Part shown: positions 1 through 9,278 of the stretch, piece by piece
Layout: every line of letters begins with the position of its first letter
Position numbering within the stretch: position 1 is the first letter of the stretch
Assembly: GCF_037081715.1 (NCBI RefSeq)
Contig: NZ_JAZDDH010000003.1
Span: 62,001-126,000, forward strand
Length of the DNA stretch: 64,000 bases
Source of the DNA: Halalkalicoccus sp. CG83
GTDB lineage: Archaea; Halobacteriota; Halobacteria; Halobacteriales; Halalkalicoccaceae
Reading direction: 5' to 3'
Notes under the pieces: generated by a model
Database searches by the model: none
Seen by the model: only the letters and a program-made list of their open reading frames with translations
What the model was told of the DNA's origin: nothing
Made by a program: the position numbers and the translations under genes

Positions 1-182
1 CTGCTATCAAGACGGAGGGTTCGTCAGAGTAACAGACGATGTCCCCCTCTCTTCTGGCGGTTATCGTAAGAGTCTCCCCTATCCGCTAACAATCGAATCA
101 GAATGAAATGCCGCCTCACTAAGCATCGATCGTAGTACTGTTATCCGATATCATTATACTATATGATCTCAAAGGATTGTCC

Positions 183-1337
183 ATGCGTTCCTTAGTGGTG
201 GATGCGAACTGGGAGCCCAGTGCGGACTACGAGGTCTCGGAGATCGAGGCCGAATCGAGGAAGGCAATGAACGCCTCCGAGGTTTGGCGGGATCCGGAAC
301 TACGAGTCACGGACAATGACCGTCCCTCGCCGGAGGACGACGAAGTTCTCGTCCGAGTCCGATACGCCGGGATCTGTGGGAGCGACGTCTCCATGATCGA
401 AACCGACGAGGACGGATACGTCCACTACTCGGCGTATCTCCGCCTGCCCAACATTACTGGTCACGAGTTCTCCGGTGAAGTCGTCGAGACGGGCGAGGAC
501 GCGCGGCTGTTCGAGACAGGCGACCTCGTCACCGCGGAGGTCACGGACTACTGTGGCCGTTGTAACATGTGCAGACAGGGGTTCCAGGGCCACTGTGAGA
601 ACTTCGAGCAGGTTGGGTTCACCACGTCAGGCGCATTCGCGAAGTACGTCACCGTCTCCGAGAAGCTGCTCTGGAACGTCTCGTCCCTGCGCAATGCGTA
701 CGGCGACGACGACGAGGTGCTCCGCGCCGCGGCGACCATCGAGCCAACGACGATCAGCTACTACGGGCTGTTCAAGCGAGCGGAAGGCGTCGTCCCGGGG
801 GATTATCACGTCTACCACGGCGCCGGGCCAATCGGTCTGACAGGGATGAACGTCTCACGCGCATCTGGCGCTGGAAAAGTGATCGCGTTCGAGCCCTCGG
901 AGGAACGGCGCGCGGTCGCCCGTGAACTCGGCTTCGAGCACGTCTACGATCCGATATCCCGCGATCCGGTCGAGACCATCGACGCGGTCACCAACGGCGA
1001 AGGAGCGGACGTTCACGTCGAGACGGCGGGTGCGGTGGCCCAGACGTACCCCGTTATCGAGGAGACCCTGGCCGAGGGTGCCAACGTCGTGCACATCAGT
1101 AACGCGAAGACTACACCTGAGATCACTCTCCGAAAGTACCAGGGCAATAGCGCACAGCTCTACGGTTCGGAGGGCCACACGGGCAATCAAGTGTATCCAC
1201 GCGTGATCAGACTAATGGCGTCCGGACGGCTTGACAACCTTCCGATCGTCACATCGACGTTCGACATCTCGAACGCCGACGAAGCCCTTCACCGAGCGGC
1301 CGAGCGGGTCGACGGGAAGGTCCTCATCGAGATCTAA
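183..1337 (+). CDS. Zn-dependent medium-chain dehydrogenase (sugar/cyclitol alcohol dehydrogenase type)
   Basis: NAD(P)-dependent medium-chain dehydrogenase. The N-terminal GroES-like half has the catalytic-zinc Cys in GICGSD and the His/Glu pair in TGHEF; a structural-zinc loop follows with four Cys (YCGRCNMC and the Cys of GHCENF). The Rossmann half begins at GAGPIGL. The unusual N-terminal extension before the GroES domain and the overall look recall scyllo-inosose/threonine-type dehydrogenases, so the substrate is probably a polyol, cyclitol or sugar acid; this is inference. I place the start at ATG 183; an in-frame TTG lies 6 nt upstream. A 5'-truncated, frameshifted paralogue lies at 8250-8814 on the other strand. 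Family confident, substrate not. Confidence 0.85.
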   Translation: MRSLVVDANWEPSADYEVSEIEAESRKAMNASEVWRDPELRVTDNDRPSPEDDEVLVRVRYAGICGSDVSMIETDEDGYVHYSAYLRLPNITGHEFSGEVVETGEDARLFETGDLVTAEVTDYCGRCNMCRQGFQGHCENFEQVGFTTSGAFAKYVTVSEKLLWNVSSLRNAYGDDDEVLRAAATIEPTTISYYGLFKRAEGVVPGDYHVYHGAGPIGLTGMNVSRASGAGKVIAFEPSEERRAVARELGFEHVYDPISRDPVETIDAVTNGEGADVHVETAGAVAQTYPVIEETLAEGANVVHISNAKTTPEITLRKYQGNSAQLYGSEGHTGNQVYPRVIRLMASGRLDNLPIVTSTFDISNADEALHRAAERVDGKVLIEI

Positions 1338-2104
1338 CTGGAATCTCGGGAAGTCGGAGAACCGAGTGAACACCTGATCGGAGGCGTCTAAAGGATTCAG
1401 CGCGAGTTCCACGGGTTACCTGACCCGTGGTCGTTTACGTCGAGAATCGAGACGAATGTTTCAACGATTTTCTCCTAGATCTACTCAGTGTTCGGTAGGA
1501 ACGAAAGATTGCTAGAGAGGGCAGTGACTACAATCGATCGCTCGAGTGTGAGACGACATCTGTCCGAAGGGATGCCAATAGAAACGGAAAAACGGCGAAT
1601 GACACGGACACTGACTGCTCGTAGTTAATCACCCGAACTAGGGACTCCCCGTCTCGAGAGGAGCGACGGTTTCTGTTCGTTTTTGGCGAACGATCTAGAG
1701 AAGCATCGAGAATACTCGCTCTATAAGATCAACACCGTTCGCGAGAAACGAACGGGAATTCTATACGAGTGGCTGCAGTGTGGATCCGAGGATCAGCACG
1801 ATCAAGGCGTTCAGGGCCGGAATTTCAGGAAGTAAACGGTTCGTCAGCTCCATTTAGTCGGAATACGCGCCGTTTCATAACAGCGTTAGTGTTGTTATTC
1901 GCCAGTTCGATCATCCTCCTCAACCAAAGCGAAGAAGAAATGAGAATCGACAGGCTGTTCGTGACAGCCGAACGGCAGAGTCGCGAACTGAGAAGAGAGA
2001 ATCGACAGGAGAGAACCGGATAAATTTCTCAAAAGAAGTATGATCGAACGGGCCATTTTCACCGATAGAGTTAGCATTTTATAGGTAGTCTCGTATCGTG
2101 AACT
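1338..2104. other. Intergenic, no gene recognised
   Basis: About 770 bp between the dehydrogenase and the F420 reductase gene. The only structure I see is the hairpin at 1409-1430. Open frames here (for example 1769-2023) have no recognisable protein character. Confidence 0.5.
1409..1430. repeat. Strong hairpin, 8-bp perfect stem
   Basis: CCACGGGT and ACCCGTGG form a perfect 8-bp stem with a 6-nt loop, about 70 bp after the dehydrogenase stop codon. It could be a transcript-end structure or the tip of a lost IS200/IS605-type element; no transposase remains beside it. Confidence 0.45.
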
Positions 2105-2773
2105 ATGGATATCGCCCTCTTAGGTGGCACTGGTGACATTGGTAAAGGACTCGCGCTACGATGGGCACACGACACTGACCACACGATCACCGTCGGATCA
2201 CGACATATCGAGAAGGCGGAGACGAAAGTGGAGGAATACCAGCGTGAACTCCGAGAGCGTGGCGTCGATCCGGACATCCGTGCATGTGAGAACGAGACCG
2301 CCGCCAGAGACGCACGGATCGTTGTCGTGAGTATTCCTCCTGAGTACGCGACCTCCACCGTCGAATCGATTGCTCCCTCGCTTTCTGACGATCAAATCCT
2401 CGTGAGTCCGGCAGTGAAGATGGAACGGGACGCAGCCGGCTTCCATTACGTCGCCCCGAACGGGAACTCCATCGCGGAGGAAATCGCGACGGTCACTCCC
2501 GACGAAATCCCCGTTGTGGGCGCGTTCCAAAACCTCGCCGCGGGCGCACTCAGTAATCTCGACAACGATCTCAAGGCGGACGTCGTTCTGACCGGGGACG
2601 ATTCGGAAGCGAAGTGCGAGGTCGAATCAGTAGCTGAGGAGATCGACGGACTCCGGGCACTCGACGGCGGTTCGCTGGCGAACTCCGCTCTCGTCGAGAG
2701 TATCACGCCATTGTTGATCAATCTCGCAATGAACAACGACGGACTGCACGACCTCGGGATACGATTTCAGTGA
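2105..2773 (+). CDS. npdG: NADPH-dependent F420 reductase (Fno/NpdG family)
   Basis: Hydride transfer between coenzyme F420 and NADP(H). The 222-aa length is normal for the family. The N-terminus carries the Rossmann signature GGTGDIGKGLA (about residues 8-18) with GSR at the end of the second strand, as expected for NADP binding, then the SIPPEYA and PVVGAFQN segments typical of Fno and a C-terminal helix containing SITPLLINLA. It ends 28 bp before the convergent stop of the aldehyde:ferredoxin oxidoreductase. Haloarchaea make F420, so the role is plausible; the direction of the reaction in the cell cannot be read from sequence. Confidence 0.85.
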   Translation: MDIALLGGTGDIGKGLALRWAHDTDHTITVGSRHIEKAETKVEEYQRELRERGVDPDIRACENETAARDARIVVVSIPPEYATSTVESIAPSLSDDQILVSPAVKMERDAAGFHYVAPNGNSIAEEIATVTPDEIPVVGAFQNLAAGALSNLDNDLKADVVLTGDDSEAKCEVESVAEEIDGLRALDGGSLANSALVESITPLLINLAMNNDGLHDLGIRFQ

Positions 2774-2800
2774 CGATAAGCAGGACATCCGAGCGTACTC

Positions 2801-4672
2801 TCAGACGACGTCCGCCAGATCGAGGCGTTCGATAGTCTCGGTGGTCGGCGTGCCGTCCTCTTGGTCCCAGCCTCGAAACGTGTAGTACTCGTCGAGCATC
2901 GCTCGAAGCTCCTCGGGAGGACAGTACATCCCCTCGGCGGGCCCATCGGGAATGGGTTCGTGGAGGACACGGTGTGGAAGAGTGTCTGTCTCCCGGCTCG
3001 CGACTCCGCGTTCGACGTTGATGATCCGTTCCAGGTTGTAGATCCGCTCGCCGATTTCCTCGACCTCCTCTGTAGTGAGCTCCCATCCGGTCGTGAGGTT
3101 AATCGCGTCCCGGTACCGGTCGTTGATCCGCTTGCCCCAGCCCCCTTCGCTGACGAACCGACACTGTGTAAGCGAATCGCCCAGCGCGGTGTAGTGTTGT
3201 GATCGGGCGGCGAACTCGGGCGTTCCCTCGGTCGTCTCGTCGTGTTCGCCTGTATACTGGAGGGTAGGACGGGTATCGTGATGAGAGCCGCCGCGGGTTG
3301 AGGTGGCGTATCCGATGCTCATTCCTTTGAGTCCGCGGGCGGAGTGGGCGGCAAACTCCACGCCGTTGTGTCCGTAGAGGTACTTCTCTGCCTCCTCGGG
3401 ATCAATAGTTTCGTCGGCTAGCCGAAACGATCCCTCTGCGAGCGCGTCGCCGAAGCCCTCGCGTAAGCCCGTACGTCGGGCGAGTTCGGCGACGCCCGCA
3501 TCGTTTCCGAACTCCAACAGGGAGGGATCGTCAGGAAGCATCTCCTCGGGGAGGAGATCACGGTCGTAACACTCACGAGCGAAAGCGAGCGTTACTCCAA
3601 AGCTGATCGTGTCGAGTCCCATCTCGTCGCAGACGTTGTTCGTCTTGATGGTCTCCTTGACGTCGTAGACCTCCTGCATCGGTGCGACGGCGTAGATGGT
3701 CTCGAACTCGGGAATCTTCGCCTCCTCGATTCCCTCATCGGGCGCCTCGACGTGCTTTCCACAGGCGACTGGACAGCCCGCACAGGTTGTGTCCTCGGTA
3801 ATATGCTCAGCCTTCAGCCTCTCACCGCTGATCGCTTCCGCGTCCGCCGAATTCGATTGCTCTCGCTGTGCGTTCCGGCGGCCCAGCTTCCCCATTTCGT
3901 TGACCGGATTGACGAGTCCGCTGGTACCGTACTCCTGAAGCATCTGCGTCTCGTCCATCAGATCCCCCATCTGTCCGGTGACGAGCTGCTGGAGGGCACC
4001 CTTCTCGACGGGCTCGGGCTGGAAGTTCCCCCCGCGGATCGCGACCGCCTTGACGTTCTTCGAGCCCAAGACGGCTCCGCTGCCGCCGCGGCCGGCGACG
4101 CCTTCGCGTATTCGCGAGTCGTGCAATAGACACGCGAACCGGACACGATTCTCGCCCGCAGGACCGGCGGCGATGACGTGCGTGTCGTAGCCGACACCTT
4201 CCCGTTCGCGGACCGCCTCGCACGTCTCGTACGCGTCGAGTCCGAGGAGGTCCTCGGCGGGCTCAAGACTCGCCCCGTCCTGGTCTATGCGAACGTACAC
4301 CGGCTCGTCCGCGGTCCCGTGGAGTACGATATCGTCGAAGCCGGTCGTCTTCTGGGCCTGCGGGAAGGTCCCACCGAACGTCGAGTCGAAGAACCCGCCG
4401 GTCAGCGGACTGATAAAGCTGACGACACCGCGGCTCGTGCTCTGAAACGGGGTGGCGGTCATCGGCCCGACCGAGAAGACAACTACGTTCTCCGGGTCGA
4501 ATGCCTTCGCATCAGCCGGCACGTGTTCGTGAACGTGTTTGGCGGCGAATCCGTTACCTCCGAGAAACCGCTTTGCATCCTCAAGGTCCACGGGTTCGCA
4601 GTCGACGGACTCGTCGTCTAAGTGGACGTGCAGAACCTCACCGCCGTACACCGGTGGAAGGTCGTCTAACAT
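2801..4672 (-). CDS. aor: Aldehyde:ferredoxin oxidoreductase (tungsten enzyme family)
   Basis: Oxidation of aldehydes to acids with ferredoxin as acceptor, using a tungstopterin and a [4Fe-4S] cluster. The 623-aa protein has the N-terminal pterin-binding region (GGNGFAAKH, SRGVVSF, GRGGSGAVLGSKN) and the cluster ligands CxxCxxxC at about residues 297-304 plus the distal Cys in DSLTQC near 504. All four cluster cysteines are present, so it should be functional. I chose ATG 4672 because family members start just before the first beta strand (YGGEVLHVHL); a GTG six codons upstream is also in frame. It is a single gene, convergent with the F420 reductase gene. The aldehyde substrate is unknown. 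Confidence 0.9.
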   Translation of the reverse strand: MLDDLPPVYGGEVLHVHLDDESVDCEPVDLEDAKRFLGGNGFAAKHVHEHVPADAKAFDPENVVVFSVGPMTATPFQSTSRGVVSFISPLTGGFFDSTFGGTFPQAQKTTGFDDIVLHGTADEPVYVRIDQDGASLEPAEDLLGLDAYETCEAVREREGVGYDTHVIAAGPAGENRVRFACLLHDSRIREGVAGRGGSGAVLGSKNVKAVAIRGGNFQPEPVEKGALQQLVTGQMGDLMDETQMLQEYGTSGLVNPVNEMGKLGRRNAQREQSNSADAEAISGERLKAEHITEDTTCAGCPVACGKHVEAPDEGIEEAKIPEFETIYAVAPMQEVYDVKETIKTNNVCDEMGLDTISFGVTLAFARECYDRDLLPEEMLPDDPSLLEFGNDAGVAELARRTGLREGFGDALAEGSFRLADETIDPEEAEKYLYGHNGVEFAAHSARGLKGMSIGYATSTRGGSHHDTRPTLQYTGEHDETTEGTPEFAARSQHYTALGDSLTQCRFVSEGGWGKRINDRYRDAINLTTGWELTTEEVEEIGERIYNLERIINVERGVASRETDTLPHRVLHEPIPDGPAEGMYCPPEELRAMLDEYYTFRGWDQEDGTPTTETIERLDLADVV

Positions 4673-5013
4673 ACTAGTGAAACACGACACTCTACTGGCC
4701 CGAGGATCATAAATCTAGACCACGCTCGGAAATTTAGAGAATGGACTACAAAGAGGAAGTCAACAAAGAAGAGGTCACTCGGTCAAAGAGGACCAAGTCG
4801 CTCCGCGGAACAGCGGTGTCAGGAGGCGGTGGAAAGCGTCATCCCATGTGGAGAGGTCCTGCCGACTGATCGGTGACGAGTGCCGCGATCGGATCAAAGA
4901 CTTCGCACTGAAAAGGCCCGCAGGAAGCGAGTTCGTGCTAAATCGGTGTGGGAAGGACCGATCTCGGATCAGATCCACTGCCCAGTCCGAGAAACGGACT
5001 CATTCAACCGCGT

Positions 5014-5265
5014 CTACTCAACGGAGACCAGATCAGCATGGTCGAACAGGACGGGGAGTTCCTCGCCGGTGTCCGCGCGTTCGAGACGATAGGAGTACCG
5101 ATCTAATTCAGCTCCGGTTTCAGCATTGGGATCGTCCTCAAGCCGCTCAGTGACCGTACAAACCATACCTTGAAACCGGTCCGTAGATTCACCTTCACTG
5201 ACATACACGCGAACTTCGTCACCCGGCTCATGGGGTTCCGGTGAGGGTTGTGGCACATCTGCCAT
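5014..5265 (-). CDS. Small acidic SH3-like conserved protein
   Basis: 83-aa acidic protein with a clear haloarchaeal look. GDEVRVYV opens a short beta-barrel-like pattern, followed by GMVCTVTERLEDD and RYSYRLER, compatible with an SH3/KOW-like fold that might bind RNA, DNA or a protein partner. I do not recognise a characterised family. It stands alone between the AOR gene and the dehydrogenase at 5676. ATG at 5265 directly precedes an Asp/Pro-rich lead-in; no better start is present. Confidence 0.55.
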   Translation of the reverse strand: MADVPQPSPEPHEPGDEVRVYVSEGESTDRFQGMVCTVTERLEDDPNAETGAELDRYSYRLERADTGEELPVLFDHADLVSVE

Positions 5266-5675
5266 GCCAATGCTTTCGTTCCCATCCGCATTATCGTTTC
5301 TGTTAGTAGTAGGAAACAGCTACGGCATTTTTTCGGCTCTACCTTATTAGACCGTCAAGCGAGGAAACTTCTCATCAATGGATTTCGTTTGCCGCCACTA
5401 GTGAGCGACCTGGGCTTACGCCGCCAGTCCATTATTCGCTCCTGGGATCCTACTGTCCATCCTCGTAAAAAGGACTGAGACAGCCGCTAAGGCTTAAAAA
5501 AGACCAGAAATGATAGTTCGCTTTCTGACCCAGAATAGCTCTAACAGTAACAAATTCCTTGTCTCAGCTTTGTACAGTAGTATCTACAGTAAGGTCGTCT
5601 ATCGTTATAGACAACAGATACGGCTGGTAACAAAGAAGATTATGAATTATATGGGAGCAGGTCAGAGACTAGAAC

Positions 5676-6671
5676 ATGAATAAGAAAGCGATCACCCCAG
5701 ACAAGACTGCCGTTGTCGGTGCTGGAACCATGGGTCATGGAATCGCTGCTACGTTCGCAATGAAGGGATACCGTGTCTCATTATATGATATCGATGAGTC
5801 ACAATTACAAGAAGCAGACCAGCAGATGACGGCAATTGCAGACCGGTTTTACGCCGAGGGACGACTGGACCAAGAGGCTTATCAAACGTTCAATGACCGG
5901 ATATCGTATCACAATGATCTCGCAGCAGCTACCAAATCAGTCGACCTCGTCATTGAGGCTGTGAGTGAAGATATGGACCTCAAAAAAGAGATCTTCTCCG
6001 AGTTAGACCAACTCACAGATGACGCTATTCTTGCATCAAATACGTCTGGGTTCTCGATTACAGAAATCGCTTCGGTCGTCCAAAACCCGAGTAGGGTCAT
6101 AGGAACTCACTGGTTCAATCCACCGCATATCGTACCACTTGTTGAAGTCGTGAAAGGCACCGCAACCGACGACCGCTTAGCATCAGAGCTAGGGGACTTT
6201 TTAGATAGCCTTGGAAAAACAGCCGTGGTCATCGAAAAAGATATTCCTGGTTACATTGGCAACCGAATCCAGATGGCAATGACTTACGAGGCGTTCTCTC
6301 TATTGGCTGAAGGCGTTGCTAGCGCAGAGGATATCGATAAGGTAGTCAAAGCAGGCTTTGGCTTTCGACTACCTGTATTAGGAATTTTCGAGAAGGCTGA
6401 TCAATCAGGTATTGATGTTCATCATGCAGTCGAATCGTACCTCATGAAGGAGCTTGATCGTGGAACAGACCCAGACCCGGCAGCTTCCCAACTGGTTGAG
6501 ATGGGGCATTATGGGGTGAAAACAGGACGCGGAGTGTATGATTGGACCAATATCGACCCCGACGCCCTCAAAGCACAGCGTGATGAAAACCTACTGCGAC
6601 TGTTGGATGTCTATGAGGAGGATCTGGACCAAACGGCGCCAGAGGAATGGTATACGACGAACATCAGATAG
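5676..6671 (+). CDS. 3-hydroxyacyl-CoA dehydrogenase family protein, possibly a free 3-hydroxy acid dehydrogenase
   Basis: NAD-dependent oxidation of a 3-hydroxy acid or its CoA ester to the 3-keto compound. The N-terminal Rossmann motif GAGTMGHGIA lies at about residues 16-25; the central motifs NTSGFSITEIA and HWFNPPHIVPLVEVV, and the PGYIGNRIQ entry to the C-terminal helical domain, are those of the HAD/lambda-crystallin/carnitine-dehydrogenase superfamily. The 331-aa length fits a stand-alone enzyme without a crotonase part. It is convergent with a beta-keto acid cleavage enzyme at 6812, suggesting successive steps: oxidise a 3-hydroxy acid, then cleave the keto product. L-carnitine to dehydrocarnitine is one candidate. 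This part of the window looks slightly more AT-rich than the preceding genes. Confidence 0.85.
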   Translation: MNKKAITPDKTAVVGAGTMGHGIAATFAMKGYRVSLYDIDESQLQEADQQMTAIADRFYAEGRLDQEAYQTFNDRISYHNDLAAATKSVDLVIEAVSEDMDLKKEIFSELDQLTDDAILASNTSGFSITEIASVVQNPSRVIGTHWFNPPHIVPLVEVVKGTATDDRLASELGDFLDSLGKTAVVIEKDIPGYIGNRIQMAMTYEAFSLLAEGVASAEDIDKVVKAGFGFRLPVLGIFEKADQSGIDVHHAVESYLMKELDRGTDPDPAASQLVEMGHYGVKTGRGVYDWTNIDPDALKAQRDENLLRLLDVYEEDLDQTAPEEWYTTNIR

Positions 6672-6811
6672 ACGCTGACTGAGGCATTTCACTCTTCTAC
6701 CGGAGGATGTCAAGAAGGTTCTTCAGATCCCAGTTCCCCCGTTCCTTCTGAGATCAAGAAATTCACACGTTTTTTCGCGTGTTGTGATTAACCGATCTGC
6801 CGATCGGTCGA

Positions 6812-7747
6812 TTAGAAGTCGACGGCTTTCTGACCTTTCAATCCGAGGAATTCCCGTACTTGCTCGGGGGAAGCCGGTTCGCGACCGGCAATCTCCCAGG
6901 CGAGGCGGGTGATCCTTTCGACCTGCTCAGCATTGCTCTCCGCAAGGACTCCACGCTCTAAATAGAGGTTATCTTCCAGTCCAACACGGGCATTCCCACC
7001 CATTGCAGCAGCCTGTGTGCCGAACGGGAACTGCATTCGACCGGCGCCAACCACGCTCCAAGAGGCGTCCTCACCAAACAGGCGCTCGGCTGTGTCAACC
7101 ATGTGTTGGAGATGGTACTGGTCGGCGGCAATCCCACCGTGGATTCCCAGTACGAATTGGAGGTGAATTGGAGTATTAAGCCGACCAGTCTCAACAAAAT
7201 GTTTTGCATTGTAGAGATGGCTGATATCATAACATTCTAGCTCTGGAACTGTATCGTGTTCATCGAACATCGAGAAAGCGGTCCGGAGCGATTTGAAGGT
7301 ATTAGTGAAGATATGATCCCATGTTTCGTTGAGATACGGTTCCTCCCACTCATATTTGAACTCCTCAATTTCCTCACTCATAGGATATAGTCCAAAATTC
7401 ATGCTCCCCATATTGCAGGAAGCCATCTCGGGTTCCAATTCTGGTACAACAGCCATCCGTTCCTCAATAGACATAGTCATGCCGCCGCCGGTCGTTGGTT
7501 GGACGATCGCGTCTGTCTCCGCCTTGATGCCGGCTGCGACTTTCCGAAATAGGTCAAGGTCGCTGGTCGGCTTACCTGTCTCCGGATCCCGGACATGGAT
7601 ATGGATAATACTGGCACCCGCCCCGGCTGCCGCGACACCCTCCGAAATCAATTCCTCTGGAGTAACAGGCAAATAATCCGACATCGAGGGGGTGTGGATT
7701 GCTCCTGTAATCGCGCAACTGACCACTATCTCGTTTAATCGACGCAT
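6812..7747 (-). CDS. Beta-keto acid cleavage enzyme (BKACE, DUF849 family)
   Basis: Zn-dependent condensation and retro-Claisen cleavage of a beta-keto acid with acetyl-CoA, giving acetoacetate or acetoacetyl-CoA plus a CoA ester or amine product. The TIM-barrel protein carries the zinc motif HIHVRD (about residues 46-51), QPTTGGG, the FVLGIHGG strand, and GGNARVGLEDN near the C-terminus holding the conserved Glu. I start at ATG 7747 (MRRLNE), where family members begin; an in-frame GTG lies 15 nt upstream. Known family substrates include 3-keto-5-aminohexanoate and dehydrocarnitine. Substrate choice here is inference from the facing dehydrogenase gene. Confidence 0.88.
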   Translation of the reverse strand: MRRLNEIVVSCAITGAIHTPSMSDYLPVTPEELISEGVAAAGAGASIIHIHVRDPETGKPTSDLDLFRKVAAGIKAETDAIVQPTTGGGMTMSIEERMAVVPELEPEMASCNMGSMNFGLYPMSEEIEEFKYEWEEPYLNETWDHIFTNTFKSLRTAFSMFDEHDTVPELECYDISHLYNAKHFVETGRLNTPIHLQFVLGIHGGIAADQYHLQHMVDTAERLFGEDASWSVVGAGRMQFPFGTQAAAMGGNARVGLEDNLYLERGVLAESNAEQVERITRLAWEIAGREPASPEQVREFLGLKGQKAVDF

Positions 7748-7792
7748 TATGGTCCGATACACGGCACTCTCTCAAAAAGATTCCCTCAGGGT

Positions 7793-8000
7793 TTGTGGTC
7801 CATTTATAAACGCTTCCCACTCGCGGTCTGCATCTCCTACCAGCAGGAAAACCGTGGCAAGCACGGACTGCTCGTCCGGGCGTACACGGCATGCGATCTG
7901 ATCGATCGTACGCCAAAGGAAGTCAAAGCCCTCTACCAGAAACGCTCGATGATCGAGACGGCCTTCCGAACGATGAACCTCGCCGAGGCGCTCGAAGGGC
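7793..8000 (+). pseudogene. C-terminal fragment of a DDE transposase (IS4-like)
   Basis: The reading frame encodes the end of a DDE transposase: FPLAVCISYQQENRGKHG, then VKALYQKRSMIETAFRTM, which contains the Y-R-E signature around the catalytic Glu of IS4-type enzymes. The N-terminal two thirds and everything after AEALEG are missing, and no terminal repeats were found. The fragment is wedged between the BKACE gene start and a thiamine-enzyme tail, so it marks an old rearrangement junction. Confidence 0.7.
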
Positions 8001-8109
8001 CCTCGCCCACGACGGCCCGGCAATAGTCGAGGTCATCGTCGAACAGGACAACCCCGACCCCGGCAGGGTCAGTACCGGCGAGTGGGACCTCGCGAACCTG
8101 GAGAAGTAA
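7976..8109 (+). pseudogene. C-terminal tail of a thiamine-pyrophosphate-dependent enzyme
   Basis: After the transposase fragment the frame shifts by one and reads RALAHDGPAIVEVIVEQDN and on to GEWDLANLEK before a stop. The pattern AL..DGPA.VEV is the end of TPP enzymes of the acetolactate synthase / IolD group. The rest of the enzyme is absent. In view of the cyclitol-type dehydrogenases nearby, an IolD-like ancestor is possible but unproven. Confidence 0.4.
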
Positions 8110-8249
8110 GACTGCTCAGGACCGATAGACGGCGGTGATTCGCCGTCTGTGGTCACTCTTTTCCGCCGCTCTGACCCGTTCTGCTCGTGACGAGAGTACG
8201 CAGGGACGATGAGGTGAAGGGGAAGGAACGCTACGGAATACCAGCGCGT

Positions 8250-8814
8250 TCAGACGTCGATCATGACCTTGCCGTCGACACGCTCGACCGCCCGTTCAAG
8301 GGCCTCGTCGGCCTGCGAAAGCGGATAAGTTGAGGTGACGATTGGTAGGTTGTCTAGCCGGCCGGCACTCATCAGCCGGATGACGCGAGGGTAGACCTCA
8401 TTCATGGTGTGTCCCTCGGAGCCGTACAGCTGGGCAGCCGACCCCTGGTACTTCCGGGTGTCTATCTCCGGCTTGCTCCCGGTATTGCTGATATGGACGA
8501 CGTTTGCTTCCTCGGCGAGAGCCTTCTCGATGATAGGGTAGGTCTCCTGAACGGCGCCCGCGGTCTCGAGGTGGACGTCCGCCCCACGGCCGTCAGTGGC
8601 CTCGTAGATGGCGTCGACGGGGTCAACCTCTCGAGGGTCGTAGACGTGCTCGAACCCGAGGTTCTTCGCGATTTCGCGGCGTTTCTCAACCGGCTCGAAT
8701 CCGATGGCGTCGGCCGCACCCGACCCGCGAGACGTTCATCCCCGCCAAACCGATAGGACCCAGTCCGTGGTAGACGTGGTAGTCACCCGGTTGGATGCCC
8801 TCAGCGCGCCCGCC
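8250..8814 (-). pseudogene. Truncated, frameshifted paralogue of the Zn alcohol dehydrogenase at 183-1337
   Basis: The minus strand repeats the C-terminal half of the gene at 183-1337: AEGIQPGDYHVYHG, then a frameshift near 8710 in the MNVSR region, then GFEPVEKRREIAKNLGFEHV, ADVHLETAGAV, YGSEGHTMNEVYPRVIRL and GKVMIDV followed by TGA. The catalytic GroES domain is missing; homology stops near 8814, where unrelated sequence joins. The residual identity to the intact copy is high, so the duplication or loss is probably recent in evolutionary terms. Confidence 0.85.
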
Positions 8815-8868
8815 ACTGCGGGTTATCGGCACCGCCCCGGACGTCGAGCACGTGGCGGGGGTCTAGCT

Positions 8869-9126
8869 ATGCTCGATTCGAACAATTCGAAGCTCATCTA
8901 CCTCTACCTTGCGACCGTCGAGGAAGCAACCATCAACGATCTTCAGTCGACGCTAGAGATGCAGCAGCTCGCGCTGTTCTCTACACTAGACACCCTCGAA
9001 GGCGAGGGCTTCATCGAGCGCGACGGCGAGACGTTCACTATTACTGCCAGAAGAGTTGTTTATGGCTGGATAGATCAATACAACGTGACTCATAGCCAGT
9101 TTTCACTGAAAAGCGGCGTGAGATGA
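8869..9126 (+). CDS. Small winged-helix protein
   Basis: 85-aa protein whose first 60 residues are a winged helix: KLIYLYLATVEEATINDL, QSTLEMQQLALFSTLDTL, then EGEGFIERDG as wing. The same module is found at 43577 (KLVYLYLQIKNEATINEL), where it heads a three-gene unit. Here the last 25 residues have no counterpart and the partner genes are missing, so this may be a trimmed copy. It begins 55 bp from the ragged end of the dehydrogenase pseudogene. Expected role: DNA-binding regulator. Confidence 0.65.
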   Translation: MLDSNNSKLIYLYLATVEEATINDLQSTLEMQQLALFSTLDTLEGEGFIERDGETFTITARRVVYGWIDQYNVTHSQFSLKSGVR

Positions 9127-9278
9127 TCAGTGCAGAATCATGAGGGGGCCACGAGAGCAGTGATCTGGAAACAACAGAGCTAGATCTACTATTCATACTA
9201 GCTCCGATAATACTCCTGGGTTCATCTTCACCACACCAGAATTCTACGTTACTACCGTCTCTTTCGCTCGATACAGTC

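Noticed and set aside
300-1200. Long open frames on both strands inside the Zn dehydrogenase gene
   Set aside because: Shadows of a GC-rich coding sequence; none has family motifs, while the plus-strand frame does.
1769-2023. 84-codon open frame upstream of the F420 reductase gene
   Set aside because: No protein character, no conserved motif, and composition like intergenic DNA.
4741-4869. 42-codon open frame starting ATG at 4741
   Set aside because: A Lys/Arg/Gly-rich product with no motif; likely chance in intergenic DNA.
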